Positions 7,685 through 16,850 of a stretch of DNA of 64,000 bases are shown here, in pieces. The number at the start of each line of letters is the position of its first letter. Position 1 is the stretch's first letter. Made by a program: the position numbers and the translations under genes. The notes under the pieces were generated by a model. The model saw only the letters and a list, made by a program, of their open reading frames with translations. It was not told the DNA's origin and searched no databases. This stretch comes from CAYMUN01 sp964393835. Lineage in GTDB: Bacteria > Patescibacteriota > Saccharimonadia > Saccharimonadales > UBA4665. The DNA lies in contig CAYMUN010000004.1 in assembly GCA_964393835.1 (NCBI GenBank), positions 8,425-72,424 on the forward strand, given 5' to 3'.

Positions 7685-9748
7685 CTATAGACCCCCGTAG
7701 CCATAACCGTAACCAGCAAAGGCTTGGGCTGGCTTGTAATAGTCAGTGATTTTGAGTGGCGGCTTTTTGGTCGAACCACCGCTACCCGGCATTATGTATA
7801 ATTCACTATTGTTTTTAGAAACCAGGGTGTAGCTATCGCCGTACCACCCATAGGGCGCATAGTCACTAAGACTAACGATCTGCTTTTGATGATCAGCATT
7901 GCTATCACCAATAAACAGAGTGTTTTTACCATCACGTAGTTCCGTCCAAAAAGTCTGCGTACCAGAGGGTGATAACAAGTACGTTGGATATCCCTGATTA
8001 AAGGTATTCTGGTCGACGTTGTTTGCGGCTTTAACGGCCTGATTTTCGTACTCATAGTAAAGATTTTTATTTTGGTTGTTGTCATAGACCGCGTAATAAA
8101 TACTCTGCGGTTTGTAGAGCACGGCCTGGTTGATACTGATACTGGCAGTCTCAAAGGATTGGTAATCTTTTTTGTTTTGGCCGTTTGGATTTATGGCCCG
8201 GATGGTATTATTTTTGCCGCTTAGATCGTGATTAGCATAGCCGTACCACTGGGTGCTATAAACCAAGGCGCCATTGACGATGTAAAAGTTAGAGAAGCTC
8301 TGCTGGCCATAAGAATTAGCGTCACCCTCGGCCTGGGTCTGATCCAACTGGTTAAGCTGGAGGTTTTCGGCATCATAGCTCTTAATCACTTCCCGGCCGG
8401 CCTGCCAGTTAGGCAAACTAGTACGGGTCAGGTCGTAGATAAATGAATGTCCGTACCAGCCGACCAACGAAAACTCGGCGTTGCCATTATCAAACTGGGT
8501 GACTTTGTCATTGCTGGTATCGATCAGGTACAGGGCCGGCTGAGCGCCATCGCGCCGGGCCTTGAGCACCAGGTAGCGCCAGTCCCGCGAGGCCAGCAAG
8601 CTGGTAGTCAGCTTGTCCTCTTTGCCGGTGCCCTCGAGTACCAGATGACGATCAGTGCCATCCAGGTTAGATTTAACGACATCTAAGCTGCCATTTAGGT
8701 TTGACAGGAAGTAAATGCGCCCGGACGGTGTCAGTTCAAAGGTATTGGCTTTGATTGGCTGATCGGTGATTTCAATGTTGATGCCGGCTGGATTGTAGCC
8801 ATCCAGCTTTATTTTGGCGCTGGCTGTTTTACTATCAGCCGGTAGCGCAATGGTAGCCATGCCCTTGGCATCAGTCTTGGCTGTTGTTTTTAGCACCTGA
8901 ATCTCGGCGCCTTTGACTGGCCTACCACTAATTTTGTTAAGCACGACGACGGGCACCAGGCGACCGGTCGCAACCAGGGGAAAGCTGGCGGGCTTTTTTG
9001 GACTCGCTGTCAGACCCACAAAATAACTGGTATGAGCCGGTGCGTAGTATTGCTTGCTAATAACTACGCTATCCTTGCCGACAGGTGCATTCAGAAAGAC
9101 GCGGCCACTGCCATCGGTTTTACTGGATGCACTGCCAAGCTTAACCAGCGCGTTGCTCACCGGTGTCTTGGTTTTGCTATCCAGTATGGTGAGTACTATT
9201 GGTCGTTTAAGTACCAAGCCCAGAGCTTTGTAGCGCGTAAATGGCACGGCAAACAGCAGTACGAGTACAGTAACTAATCCGATCCACGTCCATTTATTTC
9301 TTACTAAATGACGCAGATTGTCTTTCCAGCTGGAGTCGCCGCGCACCACTGCCTGATTACTGCGAGTGGCCCGGGCATCTTCAACGGCTAGTACGATGTC
9401 GCCTTCCTTGGCCACAATGTCGTCAACTGCCTTGTCGGTTTCACTATCTTCCAGTGGCTGCTCGGCAGGTTCAACGCTGCTTTCTGCTTCGACCGCCTCT
9501 GGAATTGGCGCGTGGAGTTCACCAGGTTTGGCAGTCTTATCTTCGGGAATTTGCTTAAGTAGCTTTTTAGGCAAGGCCGGTGCTGATTGCGGCGACAATT
9601 TGTGAACGGTTACAGTCTCGGCTGCCGAGTCGGCACCCGACGTAACAACCGCGTCGGGCTTGTCTGGATCCATCATGGCTTCCACACGAGCCTCTAGGGC
9701 CTTCTCGGCATCAGACTTCTTAGGTTCAATCGATTTCTTATCAGGCAT
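7685..9748 (-). CDS. Membrane-anchored protein with Ig-like repeats and a TolB-like propeller
   Basis: 687 residues. Order: about 150 disordered acidic residues; a membrane helix (WTWIGLVTVLVLLFAVPF) near 152-169; two carboxypeptidase-regulatory/Ig-like domains near 180-260 and 260-335, each with a T-D-G-x-G or T-D-A-K-G turn; then a six- or seven-bladed beta-propeller with TolB-like blades (YFLSNLNGSLDVVKSNLDGT, LYLIDTSNDKVTQF, LLSPSGTQTFW). The Gly/Tyr-rich end is GYGYGYGGL. The propeller should lie outside the membrane. It is probably a surface scaffold or binding protein, and no catalytic residues are evident. The protein at 55060-56496 has a similar plan. Confidence 0.8.
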   Translation of the reverse strand: MPDKKSIEPKKSDAEKALEARVEAMMDPDKPDAVVTSGADSAAETVTVHKLSPQSAPALPKKLLKQIPEDKTAKPGELHAPIPEAVEAESSVEPAEQPLEDSETDKAVDDIVAKEGDIVLAVEDARATRSNQAVVRGDSSWKDNLRHLVRNKWTWIGLVTVLVLLFAVPFTRYKALGLVLKRPIVLTILDSKTKTPVSNALVKLGSASSKTDGSGRVFLNAPVGKDSVVISKQYYAPAHTSYFVGLTASPKKPASFPLVATGRLVPVVVLNKISGRPVKGAEIQVLKTTAKTDAKGMATIALPADSKTASAKIKLDGYNPAGINIEITDQPIKANTFELTPSGRIYFLSNLNGSLDVVKSNLDGTDRHLVLEGTGKEDKLTTSLLASRDWRYLVLKARRDGAQPALYLIDTSNDKVTQFDNGNAEFSLVGWYGHSFIYDLTRTSLPNWQAGREVIKSYDAENLQLNQLDQTQAEGDANSYGQQSFSNFYIVNGALVYSTQWYGYANHDLSGKNNTIRAINPNGQNKKDYQSFETASISINQAVLYKPQSIYYAVYDNNQNKNLYYEYENQAVKAANNVDQNTFNQGYPTYLLSPSGTQTFWTELRDGKNTLFIGDSNADHQKQIVSLSDYAPYGWYGDSYTLVSKNNSELYIMPGSGGSTKKPPLKITDYYKPAQAFAGYGYGYGGL

Positions 9749-9841
9749 AATGCTTATCTTTATGCCCAGTCTATCAGAAAATCAGTCGAAATTCTTGCCT
9801 TGGTTTAAAAATGTAACTGCGTAGCTATAAGGCTGGCCTAA

Positions 9842-10321
9842 CTAATGAGCGCCAGTCCACCATACTGGAGTCCAGTTCGGTCTATACACTACTAGATTAC
9901 CGTCATCTTGCATGAACAAGAAGTTACCACCGCCATAGCGGTTGGTTCCCGTCTGCCAAATCGCAGACCAGTTTTCAAAATACACTACTAAGTTACCGTC
10001 GGTTTGCATGCAGAAGTACTGTGTAGCATGATAGGGGCGGTAGAGATAGTCAGGCGTATTGGTCTGCCACACTGGTTGACCATAGCGGTTATACATAACA
10101 ATATTGCCGTCATTCTGGAACCATAGCGTAAAAGTACCGCTGGGCGAGATCAGGTATTGACTACGTACCATGCATTCCCCTGACCATAGGGCGTAAGTGC
10201 CAGCAGCAGCAGAAGTTGGTTTTGGCAGGAATGCCATGCTGACCAGAAGAGCAGTTACGGTTGCTAATACGAGTAGCTTTAGGGTGTTCAGTTGTTTTGA
10301 AACATACGCATTCACAGGCAT
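9842..10321 (-). CDS. Secreted bulb-type (monocot mannose-binding) lectin
   Basis: 159 residues with a signal peptide (basic start, hydrophobic LLVLATVTALLVSMAFL, then a likely cut after SAAA). The mature part is a single bulb-lectin domain with three copies of the QxDxNxVxY sugar-binding motif: QNDGNIVMY, QTDGNLVVY, QDDGNLVVY. All three keep the Q, D, N, V and Y positions, so mannose binding is plausible at each subdomain. No anchor is seen, so it is probably released or bound to surface glycan. A TATAAT box lies at 10334-10339 (minus). In an epibiont it could aid attachment to host glycans, which is inference. Confidence 0.9.
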   Translation of the reverse strand: MPVNAYVSKQLNTLKLLVLATVTALLVSMAFLPKPTSAAAGTYALWSGECMVRSQYLISPSGTFTLWFQNDGNIVMYNRYGQPVWQTNTPDYLYRPYHATQYFCMQTDGNLVVYFENWSAIWQTGTNRYGGGNFLFMQDDGNLVVYRPNWTPVWWTGAH

Positions 10322-10404
10322 AGTCCCCCATACATTATATTTACTTTCAAGTTCAAGAGTATTGCGGTTTGCTATGGTTGGTCTGTAAGAAAATTCACAG
10401 CTAC

Positions 10405-11160
10405 CTAATGGCAGCTGATTTGGCCTAAATAGCGCCTATGGACAAGCGCTCCAGCTACCTGCTCGTTTTGCTCATAGGAAAGGCGGTACCGTTCCCGAAC
10501 AAAGAGTTTTGCACCGCTACCACAGGCCCGGTGGAGGCGAAACCTAAGTCGATCATGCAGTGTGCTTGGTGCAAGGCCGACGTCCTTAGTCTGTCCTTGT
10601 ACAAACGTCTGTTTGCCGCTACTACTAGTAAGCGCAAGTGAGTTCCGTAATGTAACTATTCCGTAACAAGGCTGTGATAAATGAGTGACGACTACAGGGT
10701 CGGTAGGCGCTATGTCTTCGTTATTTGACGATGATAGTGAATCTAGCGAGGGGGGTGGAGTGACTTGCGGCCTTTCAGATAGGTTAGATGGTGGCCATGA
10801 TGCATCGGATGCCGATTGCGGCAGTGGCGGGTGGGTTTGTGTTGGCCCGGTTTCAGTCTTTGCTGCAGACGGTGCCAGAGGCACGCCATTTATAAAACTC
10901 CAGCTCCGTACCCGACGCGTAATGGCTACGCTGCCAAAATCTCCGTTCACGCGCACCTTGGTATGTTCCTGAGGAGCTAATATTGTTTCCAGGCAGTGAT
11001 CTGGGTTAGCGGCAGCTGTAATCGTTGGCAGGAAGGCATCGGCCTGAGCATTATCTATACGGTTATTGAGCCCTAGAGCAAGAGCTCCAGTCGCGGCAAA
11101 ACCGGCAATTACTCCGCCAAGCTGCCTACCCTCAATACGCCCTAACTCCAGTACGCTCAT
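10405..11160 (-). CDS. Exported or membrane-linked protein of unknown function
   Basis: About 251 residues from ATG 11160, chosen because AAAGGAG lies just upstream; the frame is open to 11196. It has an N-terminal hydrophobic stretch (GGVIAGFAATGALALGL), a first domain with two beta-rich segments around CLETILAPQEHTKVRVNGD, a disordered Pro/Ser/Thr linker of about 70 residues, and a second domain with CYGIVTLRNS and VQGQTKD. The two domains each begin with a Cys and may be distant repeats. No family recognised. Same strand as the lectin gene, 84 nt upstream of it. Confidence 0.6.
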   Translation of the reverse strand: MSVLELGRIEGRQLGGVIAGFAATGALALGLNNRIDNAQADAFLPTITAAANPDHCLETILAPQEHTKVRVNGDFGSVAITRRVRSWSFINGVPLAPSAAKTETGPTQTHPPLPQSASDASWPPSNLSERPQVTPPPSLDSLSSSNNEDIAPTDPVVVTHLSQPCYGIVTLRNSLALTSSSGKQTFVQGQTKDVGLAPSTLHDRLRFRLHRACGSGAKLFVRERYRLSYEQNEQVAGALVHRRYLGQISCH

Positions 11161-11257
11161 GGCCACTCCTTTATTCAGAAAGTGTTCCAAACCCAAAGTA
11201 CACCGGCTAATTTAATTTAGCAACTGGATTAATTACAGACTACCCCGAGTATAAGTA

Positions 11258-12568
11258 CTAAGGGGCCAGGCGGTTGATGTCGCGGGGAAAGAGCGAGGCT
11301 TCTTTGACGTTGTTTAGGCCGAGGAATTTTTGGGTTAGGCGCTCTAGGCCCATGCCGAAACCACCGTGTGGAGGCATGCCTGATTGCATAGCCGACAATA
11401 ATGGCTTGAAGCCGGGGTCTTCCGGGTCACCGCCGGCCATATCTTTGAGCTGCTGCAATACGACTTCGTAATCATTTTCGCGCATTGAGCCGGTAGCAAT
11501 CTCCACGCCGCGGAACAACAGGTCGACGCGATCAGCCAACTTCGGATTGCCGGCCTGAGCTTTGTGGTAAAACTTCATCTCTGAGGCTGGCCAATCGGTC
11601 ACAAACACGGCTTCGCTGCCGAGATTTTTTTTGGCGTATTCGCAAATCCATTTTTCTTCGTCAGGCCGCAAATCTTTTTCGCCGACCGTATCCTGGCCAT
11701 TGGCTTTAGAGTAACGCTCGTGGATTTCGGCCATCGAAATAGAGGGGATTTCTTTGGTTAGGGTTGGTTTGATGGTGTTCAAACGCTTTAACTCGTCGCC
11801 ATGCTTGTCCCATATATAATCGCTAACGTAGTTGAGCAGGCCGCTAAGGTGCGTTTTGAGCCCGGCAATGTCGATAAATCCCATTTCACCGTCGATGGAA
11901 ATGTATTCTGTCATGTGCCGGGTGGTGGCGCTCGGCTCGGCCCGGTAGACCGGCGCTATTTCAAATACCCGCTCAAAGACACCAACCATGATCTGCTTGT
12001 AAAATTGCGGGCTCTGGGCCAGCGTGGCTTCCCGCCCAAAATAATCAATTTTAAATACCTCGGCGCCACCCTCGGTGGCAGCCGCCAACAGTTTTGGCGT
12101 CCGGATTTCAGTAAAGTCTTGCTCGTAAAAATAATCACGCAGCGCCCGAGTGATGGTAGATTGAATAGTAAAAATGGCTGTCTCCTGCAAGTTGCGCAGG
12201 CCGATTGGACGATACTCAAACAGGGTGTCGAGATTGTCGGGTTTGTGGCTGAGGGGCTTGTCGATCTCGATCGGGGGCTCAGCCTCCACCGGTACCAGCA
12301 CAGTGAGCTTACCATCGTGCAGTTCGGCGCCGCCCGGCGCCCGGGCTTCTTCAACAACCTTACCATCAACTGCTAGCACAGTGCCTATTTGCAGGCCGCG
12401 CAGTTTTTCGACTTCGTCTTTGTCTTGGATAACTACTTGAACAAGACCGCGCCGATCGCGAACATTTATGAATGTCAGGCCGCCAAGCATGCGCTTTTTG
12501 TGTAGCCAGCCCTCGACATGCACCGTCTGGCCGACGTGGTCTTGCAATTCGCTGCTTAAAATTCTCAT
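11258..12568 (-). CDS. aspS: Aspartate--tRNA ligase, archaeal-like short form
   Basis: 436 residues. It charges tRNA-Asp (and possibly tRNA-Asn) with Asp. The OB-fold anticodon domain occupies about 1-105 (VEGWLHKKRMLGGLTFINVRDRRG). The class II core has motif 2-like RVFEIAPVYRAEPSATTRHMTEY and motif 3 GFGMGLERL near the C terminus. The bacterial GAD insertion is missing, so the length is the archaeal/eukaryal type (about 430) rather than about 590. Many such enzymes are non-discriminating and rely on GatCAB to make Asn-tRNA. Whether this one is cannot be settled here; no gat genes are in the window. Confidence 0.93.
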   Translation of the reverse strand: MRILSSELQDHVGQTVHVEGWLHKKRMLGGLTFINVRDRRGLVQVVIQDKDEVEKLRGLQIGTVLAVDGKVVEEARAPGGAELHDGKLTVLVPVEAEPPIEIDKPLSHKPDNLDTLFEYRPIGLRNLQETAIFTIQSTITRALRDYFYEQDFTEIRTPKLLAAATEGGAEVFKIDYFGREATLAQSPQFYKQIMVGVFERVFEIAPVYRAEPSATTRHMTEYISIDGEMGFIDIAGLKTHLSGLLNYVSDYIWDKHGDELKRLNTIKPTLTKEIPSISMAEIHERYSKANGQDTVGEKDLRPDEEKWICEYAKKNLGSEAVFVTDWPASEMKFYHKAQAGNPKLADRVDLLFRGVEIATGSMRENDYEVVLQQLKDMAGGDPEDPGFKPLLSAMQSGMPPHGGFGMGLERLTQKFLGLNNVKEASLFPRDINRLAP

Positions 12569-12606
12569 AGGATGTTATTTTACCACTGATGCAACTGCTT
12601 TGTCGC

Positions 12607-13644
12607 CTACTCCAGCTCGATGGTGGCTTCGGGTTCAGACTTTTTGGACTTTTTGGCAGTCGGGTGGCGGGCAGCAACGGCGCTTATATCGGCATATTGA
12701 TCAAAATCATCACCGGGAATATGGCCGAGCAGCTGGTGCAAAATGTTTTCAACGGTGATGATGCCAAGATATTCCTCAAAACTATTGACCACTATAAATA
12801 GCCGGTGGTTGGTGCTAAAGAAAGCATGCAGCGCTTCGCTGAGGGGGTCGTTTTCGTGCAGGTAGTAGGTGGTGCTCTCCATGACGTCCCGGACTTTGCC
12901 GGTACTTTGCAGGTCAAGCTTCTTAAAGGCCAGGGTGCCGACAAACGGGCCCTTGGTGCCATCACGCACTAGCACGTATTCCTGCCCGCTCTGGTGCAAT
13001 TCGTCAATCAATATCGGCCCGATTGTGTCGTCAGCCATCACGACTTTGACCTGTTTACGGGAAGTCAGCACGTCGCCAACAGTGTACTGGTCAAAGCTCA
13101 ACGCTCGCCCAGCGATTTCTAATTCTTCGGCCGACAAACGGCTATCGGCTTGGTGATGCTGTTTTTCGATGAGCTGTAGTAAATCTTCGCGTTCAAACAA
13201 GCCGGTGTGCCGGCCGGCCAGGTAGCGTTTCTCGACGATCCTAGTCCCGCGATTCAAGGTTGGATGTAGATAATTAAGTAGCCAAAAAATTACCGGCGTG
13301 ACGAGTATCGTCAGGCGAGCGCCCAGGCTGCCAACCCGGCTGGCCGGCAAGAGCGAAAAAGCAATCCACAGCAGCGGCCCGACAACCAGCAGGCTGGCCC
13401 AGATCGGCAGCTCGCGGGCTAACAGCACCAGGCTGCCAGCGCCAGTCAACCCGATAAATAGCCACAACAGACCGCGCAAGCTGTTGTCATAGGCCGCCAC
13501 CCGGTAAATCTTGGCGGCCAGTGGATCGTGCCGCTCGGCCTGGCGTTTCAGCTCACGTAGCGGCAGCGCGAAATAGGTTTTGCGTACTACGATCCCGCCT
13601 AGGGCCAGGGCCAATAAAACCAGCGCGAAAATCAAGTTTGTCAT
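12607..13644 (-). CDS. CBS-pair membrane protein, CNNM/CorC-like
   Basis: 345 residues. There are three or four hydrophobic segments in the first 135 residues, then a linker with LLQLIEKQHHQADSRLSAEE and LSFDQYTVGDVLTSR, then two CBS motifs (DTIGPILIDELHQSG to GTLAFKKL; VRDVMEST to LGIITVENIL). This matches the DUF21/CBS layout of CNNM/HlyC/CorC proteins, which handle Mg or other divalent cations, but the CorC_HlyC C-terminal domain is absent. The basic and acidic tail is probably disordered. It lies upstream of aspS on the same strand with a 38-nt gap. Confidence 0.8.
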   Translation of the reverse strand: MTNLIFALVLLALALGGIVVRKTYFALPLRELKRQAERHDPLAAKIYRVAAYDNSLRGLLWLFIGLTGAGSLVLLARELPIWASLLVVGPLLWIAFSLLPASRVGSLGARLTILVTPVIFWLLNYLHPTLNRGTRIVEKRYLAGRHTGLFEREDLLQLIEKQHHQADSRLSAEELEIAGRALSFDQYTVGDVLTSRKQVKVVMADDTIGPILIDELHQSGQEYVLVRDGTKGPFVGTLAFKKLDLQSTGKVRDVMESTTYYLHENDPLSEALHAFFSTNHRLFIVVNSFEEYLGIITVENILHQLLGHIPGDDFDQYADISAVAARHPTAKKSKKSEPEATIELE

Positions 13645-13734
13645 GCCCCTTTAGCTTATACCGGCTCCCGAGGATTACAAAACAGATGCCTGACTACTGT
13701 ATACTTTATAAAGCAATGTAAGGGAGTCAGTCAC

Positions 13735-14439
13735 ATGTCAAAACAGTTCTGGGGAGTTATTGTCTTAATCGTTGCCGTTTTTATCGGTATCTTTATGCTT
13801 ACCGGCAGCAAGTCAGACGCGCCGGGTGGCAAATCATCCACTAAAACACTTACCAATCACGTCATCGGCAAAGGTTTGACCAAGGTTACCCTGGTGGAAT
13901 ATGGTGACTACCAATGCCCGTTCTGCGGCCAATACTACCCTATCCTCAAGCAAGTCCAGGCCCAGTACAATGACCAGATTTTCTTCCAGTTCCGCAATTA
14001 TCCCCTGACCAATCCTCACCCCAATGCCTTTGCCGCCGCCCGGGCTGCCGAGGCTGCTGCTTTGCAAAATAAATTCTGGGAAATGCATGACATACTCTAC
14101 GAAACCCAGTCCCAATGGTCACAATTGTCCGATGCTATCCCGGCCTTTGACCAGCTAGCCAAGCAAGTCGGCCTCGACATGGCAAAATATAAGGCCGATT
14201 TTGCCAGCAGCAAAGTCAATGACCTGATCAATGCCGACATGGCCGAGGGTAACCGACTGGGCATTAGCGGTACGCCGACCTTTTACCTGGACGGCAAAAA
14301 GATCGAGGTTACCCAGAGTGTCGACGCCTTTAAAAAGGTCATCGACGCCGCCATCGCCAAAATGCCTCAACCAGCTACTAGCGGCACGACATCTCAAACT
14401 CAGGGCACCACCCCAGACGCTACTACCGGCGGCCAGTAA
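13735..14439 (+). CDS. DsbA-family thiol-disulfide oxidoreductase, membrane-anchored
   Basis: 234 residues. One N-terminal anchor helix (FWGVIVLIVAVFIGIFML) and a thioredoxin-fold domain with the redox pair CPFC in YGDYQCPFCGQYYP. The cis-Pro loop is ISGTPTFYLDGK. The long helical insert of DsbA/thioredoxin_4 proteins lies between them. The C-terminal Gly/Thr/Gln tail is disordered. It acts outside the membrane, forming or exchanging disulfides; several exported proteins in this window carry paired cysteines (for example 1940-2536 and 56507-58972). Start ATG 13735 is supported by AGGGAG 8 nt upstream, and TATACT lies at 13700-13705. Confidence 0.92.
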   Translation: MSKQFWGVIVLIVAVFIGIFMLTGSKSDAPGGKSSTKTLTNHVIGKGLTKVTLVEYGDYQCPFCGQYYPILKQVQAQYNDQIFFQFRNYPLTNPHPNAFAAARAAEAAALQNKFWEMHDILYETQSQWSQLSDAIPAFDQLAKQVGLDMAKYKADFASSKVNDLINADMAEGNRLGISGTPTFYLDGKKIEVTQSVDAFKKVIDAAIAKMPQPATSGTTSQTQGTTPDATTGGQ

Positions 14440-14446
14440 GACGGGT

Positions 14447-14539
14447 TTAGTAGTACAAAAACTCGCGCCACTCCGGGCGATCAATATAGACGGGCACGTG
14501 CTCGGGCAACGTTTCGATAATTTTTATTTTGACGGACAC
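14447..14539 (-). CDS. Candidate 30-residue small protein
   Basis: On the minus strand GTG (14537-14539) follows AGAGG at a 6-nt spacing. It opens a 30-codon frame whose product has a protein-like composition: IKIIETLPEHVPVYI followed by DRPEWREFLYY, ending at TAA 14447-14449. The frame lies beyond the 3' end of nadD on the same strand and converges with the dsbA-like gene, whose stop is 7 nt away. No family recognised. It could be the surviving tail of a larger gene, since the frame is closed by TAA only 13 codons upstream of the GTG. Confidence 0.35.
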   Translation of the reverse strand: MSVKIKIIETLPEHVPVYIDRPEWREFLYY

Positions 14540-14601
14540 TCCTAACCTCTTCCTCAAGCCGGCGCACTCCCATATGCCCGACCACGAACTTATTTTTTGT
14601 T

Positions 14602-14654
14602 AGATTTTTTGTCTCTCAGGACTCAAATAATCGAGTCAACGACAAATTTAATCT
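14602..14654. terminator. Long imperfect hairpin, possible bidirectional terminator
   Basis: Nested complementary blocks: AGATT (14602-14606) with AATCT (14650-14654), TTTGTC (14608-14613) with GACAAA (14641-14646), GACTC (14620-14624) with GAGTC (14633-14637), separated by small internal loops. It lies between convergent transcription units; the T-run is weak on both sides. Confidence 0.45.
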
Positions 14655-14679
14655 TAGCAAAAGCGCAATCGGCTGTCAA

Positions 14680-15282
14680 TCAAGCTAGCGAGACGTAGAG
14701 CCAGTTGCGATCACTATAGCGCTCGACGCTTGAAAGTAACCCCGGAGTAGCCTGGCGTTGACGCAGGGCTTCGCGTACTTGCCCCGACGACACGTTAGGC
14801 GCAAAACTATTAAACATCGTCAGCATTTTTGGTTGGATGGGCCAAGCTTCGATCGCCTGTCGTACCATGACATCGTCATCTTGGGCCCGGAGACCGATGA
14901 CCAATTCACCGTCTTGTAACAAACGCTCGGCATTGGGCCATTGGGCTAGGCTGCCAACCACGTCGGAACCAAATAAAAAGACCAGCTGGCTATCCGGAAA
15001 CTGTGTTTGTAAAAACGGCAGCGTCCGCTCGACGCTAAAGCTGACGTCGACCAGCTCCAGTACCTCAAATTGCGGATGCGGTCGCAGCGCCCGCCGGAGC
15101 ATTGCCACCCGGTGCCCAAAATGCTCGACATGATGCTTACCCCGAGGCCGTCGCTCCGGCAAAAAGTAGATCTTGTCCAGCCCCGCCGCCTGCATCGCCT
15201 GTAACCCAAACGCAATATGCCCGGCATGCACCGGATCAAACGTCCCGGCATATATTCCTACTCGCGGCTGATTATTACTCAT
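14680..15282 (-). CDS. nadD: Nicotinate-nucleotide adenylyltransferase
   Basis: 200 residues. It joins nicotinate mononucleotide and ATP to form deamido-NAD in NAD synthesis. The nucleotidyltransferase signature GTFDPVHAGHIA is at residues 13-24. FLPERRPRGKHHV follows, then LVFLFGSDVV for substrate binding, and VSSGQVREAL in place of the ISSTxIR motif near the C terminus. The length matches NadD. Other NAD pathway genes are not present nearby. The family call is firm; the ISSTxIR variation leaves a small chance of another nucleotidyltransferase. Confidence 0.88.
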   Translation of the reverse strand: MSNNQPRVGIYAGTFDPVHAGHIAFGLQAMQAAGLDKIYFLPERRPRGKHHVEHFGHRVAMLRRALRPHPQFEVLELVDVSFSVERTLPFLQTQFPDSQLVFLFGSDVVGSLAQWPNAERLLQDGELVIGLRAQDDDVMVRQAIEAWPIQPKMLTMFNSFAPNVSSGQVREALRQRQATPGLLSSVERYSDRNWLYVSLA

Positions 15283-15310
15283 AATGTCTAGTATACCGTT
15301 TACGGGATAC

Positions 15311-16834
15311 TTAAGCTGCGATAGCTAGCGCCGTTCTTGCCAATTTTTGGCCTGTCTGTTTCTTGAAACGCTCTTCTTTTTGTTTGTGCTTTTCATCGAG
15401 TGAAACTACTTTAGCCTCTACACGAGACTCTTTTAAGTAGGCATCATACTCGCGCTTTCTTTTTGTAGGATTATCCACGCAATCCTTGCAAATATGACAG
15501 GCGCCGACTTCGGATTTTACCTCTTTGCATGATCGACATTTAGAATTGCGGTATTTCTTGCCTCCGTGCCACGATTCCCTACTGGTGCCGGCCGAAGCTA
15601 TGCCAGATTCGTCAAATTCTTCTTCAGAAGCTTCACCAGGGCAGGATGTTGATTTCTGGGTAGCTTTGGCGCGCCTGGTAGCCGCTCTTGCCATCGCAAA
15701 GTTACCCCGGCTACGGTGTAAACGAGCTTGTACAATATAGCCGGCAGATACTGTGCCAAATACCAGGGGATTAATTGACTCGTCCTCTGTAGCTTTTTCG
15801 GCCATGTGCTCGCCAGATAATTTTGCCAGCCATTGCGTAGCTTCAACCTGAGTTTGGATCATGTCTGCCTTAGCAATTAATTCTTCTACTATTTCCTGGA
15901 CTTTTGGCTCAAAGGTCGCTTCGCGACGCTGGCAGACAGCCAAGAATTCTACATAATCCTGCCGTAACTTGTCCTCACCAAAGAATGTTCCTCCAGCACA
16001 GTCATCATACAATTTAACCAAATCCACAACGCCATTAGGCAGCAAGCTGTTATGAATAAGCAAGGGGGTGCCGATGAGCTCGGCCGCACTTTTATTACTG
16101 AGATCAACCCCCAGTTTCGCGCCCAGCGCATTGATGGTTTCTTGGTCATGGCGGGGTTGGCCTGGTTTCTTAATCCCGGCGACAAAGGCTGATTCAGTCT
16201 GTAAACCACTGTTCTTAGCGGTTGTTACCTGGATAGCAGTACTCATCGTATCGACAAAGAAGCCAGCATTCGCCATAGCGGCTTGACTCATATTGTCGGC
16301 AGCCCGTGAAATGACAACAAAGCTATATTCTTCGAGCAATCCCTGGCGGTGTAATTCTTTTAAGCGAAACGCGTTATGGGTTTCAGCCTCGACACGTTCA
16401 GCCATTTGGGAAGAGTTCGACGCAAAAATTAAACTATTAGCCTGAACTCTTTCGAGACTATGGCCGTGTTGGTGTATATCACCTTGACTGTTAATTGATA
16501 GCGGCACTGGCTTAACATGTCCGGCTTTGAAGGTGCGCTCAATCACATCAGTTCGGACATTCATTTCAATTACTTTTCGAGCGGTATCATCTCCTTCGGC
16601 CGCTAAGTGAACTGCATCCCTTAGTGATTCAATCTGCGCGCCTTCTGCTTTTTTATCGATAAACAGTTCGACCTCATTAGTGACAGCGATCTCTCCAATA
16701 AAGTGCCCCGCTCGACGACGAATTAACTCGTCAGCTGACATCTCTGGGACGGCAATTACTAGTGGGGGATGGATTTCACTTTGGCCTTCAATTGATTGAA
16801 GGTCGCGGGGTTGCTCGGCAACGGCCATACGCAT
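15311..16834 (-). CDS. Unrecognised protein with C-terminal Cys-pair (zinc-ribbon-like) element
   Basis: 507 residues, not matched to a family. The first 170 residues contain SADELIRRRAGHFIGEIAVTN and DGDDTARKVIEMNVRTDVIE-like segments. The middle (about 180-330) is helical with VVISRAADNMSQAAMANAGF. Near 415-450 come SKCRSCKEVKS and CHICKDCVDNP: two close C-x2-C pairs that could hold zinc, within a strongly basic region that ends in Lys-rich helices. It is cytoplasmic by appearance, and nucleic-acid binding is a reasonable guess but no more. Start is ATG 16834 or the second ATG two codons later. The leader upstream is highly structured. Confidence 0.7.
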   Translation of the reverse strand: MRMAVAEQPRDLQSIEGQSEIHPPLVIAVPEMSADELIRRRAGHFIGEIAVTNEVELFIDKKAEGAQIESLRDAVHLAAEGDDTARKVIEMNVRTDVIERTFKAGHVKPVPLSINSQGDIHQHGHSLERVQANSLIFASNSSQMAERVEAETHNAFRLKELHRQGLLEEYSFVVISRAADNMSQAAMANAGFFVDTMSTAIQVTTAKNSGLQTESAFVAGIKKPGQPRHDQETINALGAKLGVDLSNKSAAELIGTPLLIHNSLLPNGVVDLVKLYDDCAGGTFFGEDKLRQDYVEFLAVCQRREATFEPKVQEIVEELIAKADMIQTQVEATQWLAKLSGEHMAEKATEDESINPLVFGTVSAGYIVQARLHRSRGNFAMARAATRRAKATQKSTSCPGEASEEEFDESGIASAGTSRESWHGGKKYRNSKCRSCKEVKSEVGACHICKDCVDNPTKRKREYDAYLKESRVEAKVVSLDEKHKQKEERFKKQTGQKLARTALAIAA

Positions 16835-16850
16835 ATGCTATAAGACACCT

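Noticed and set aside
10405..11196. Frameshift within the 251-aa unknown protein
   Set aside because: The C-terminal part looks unusual, but no alternative register offers a better continuation.
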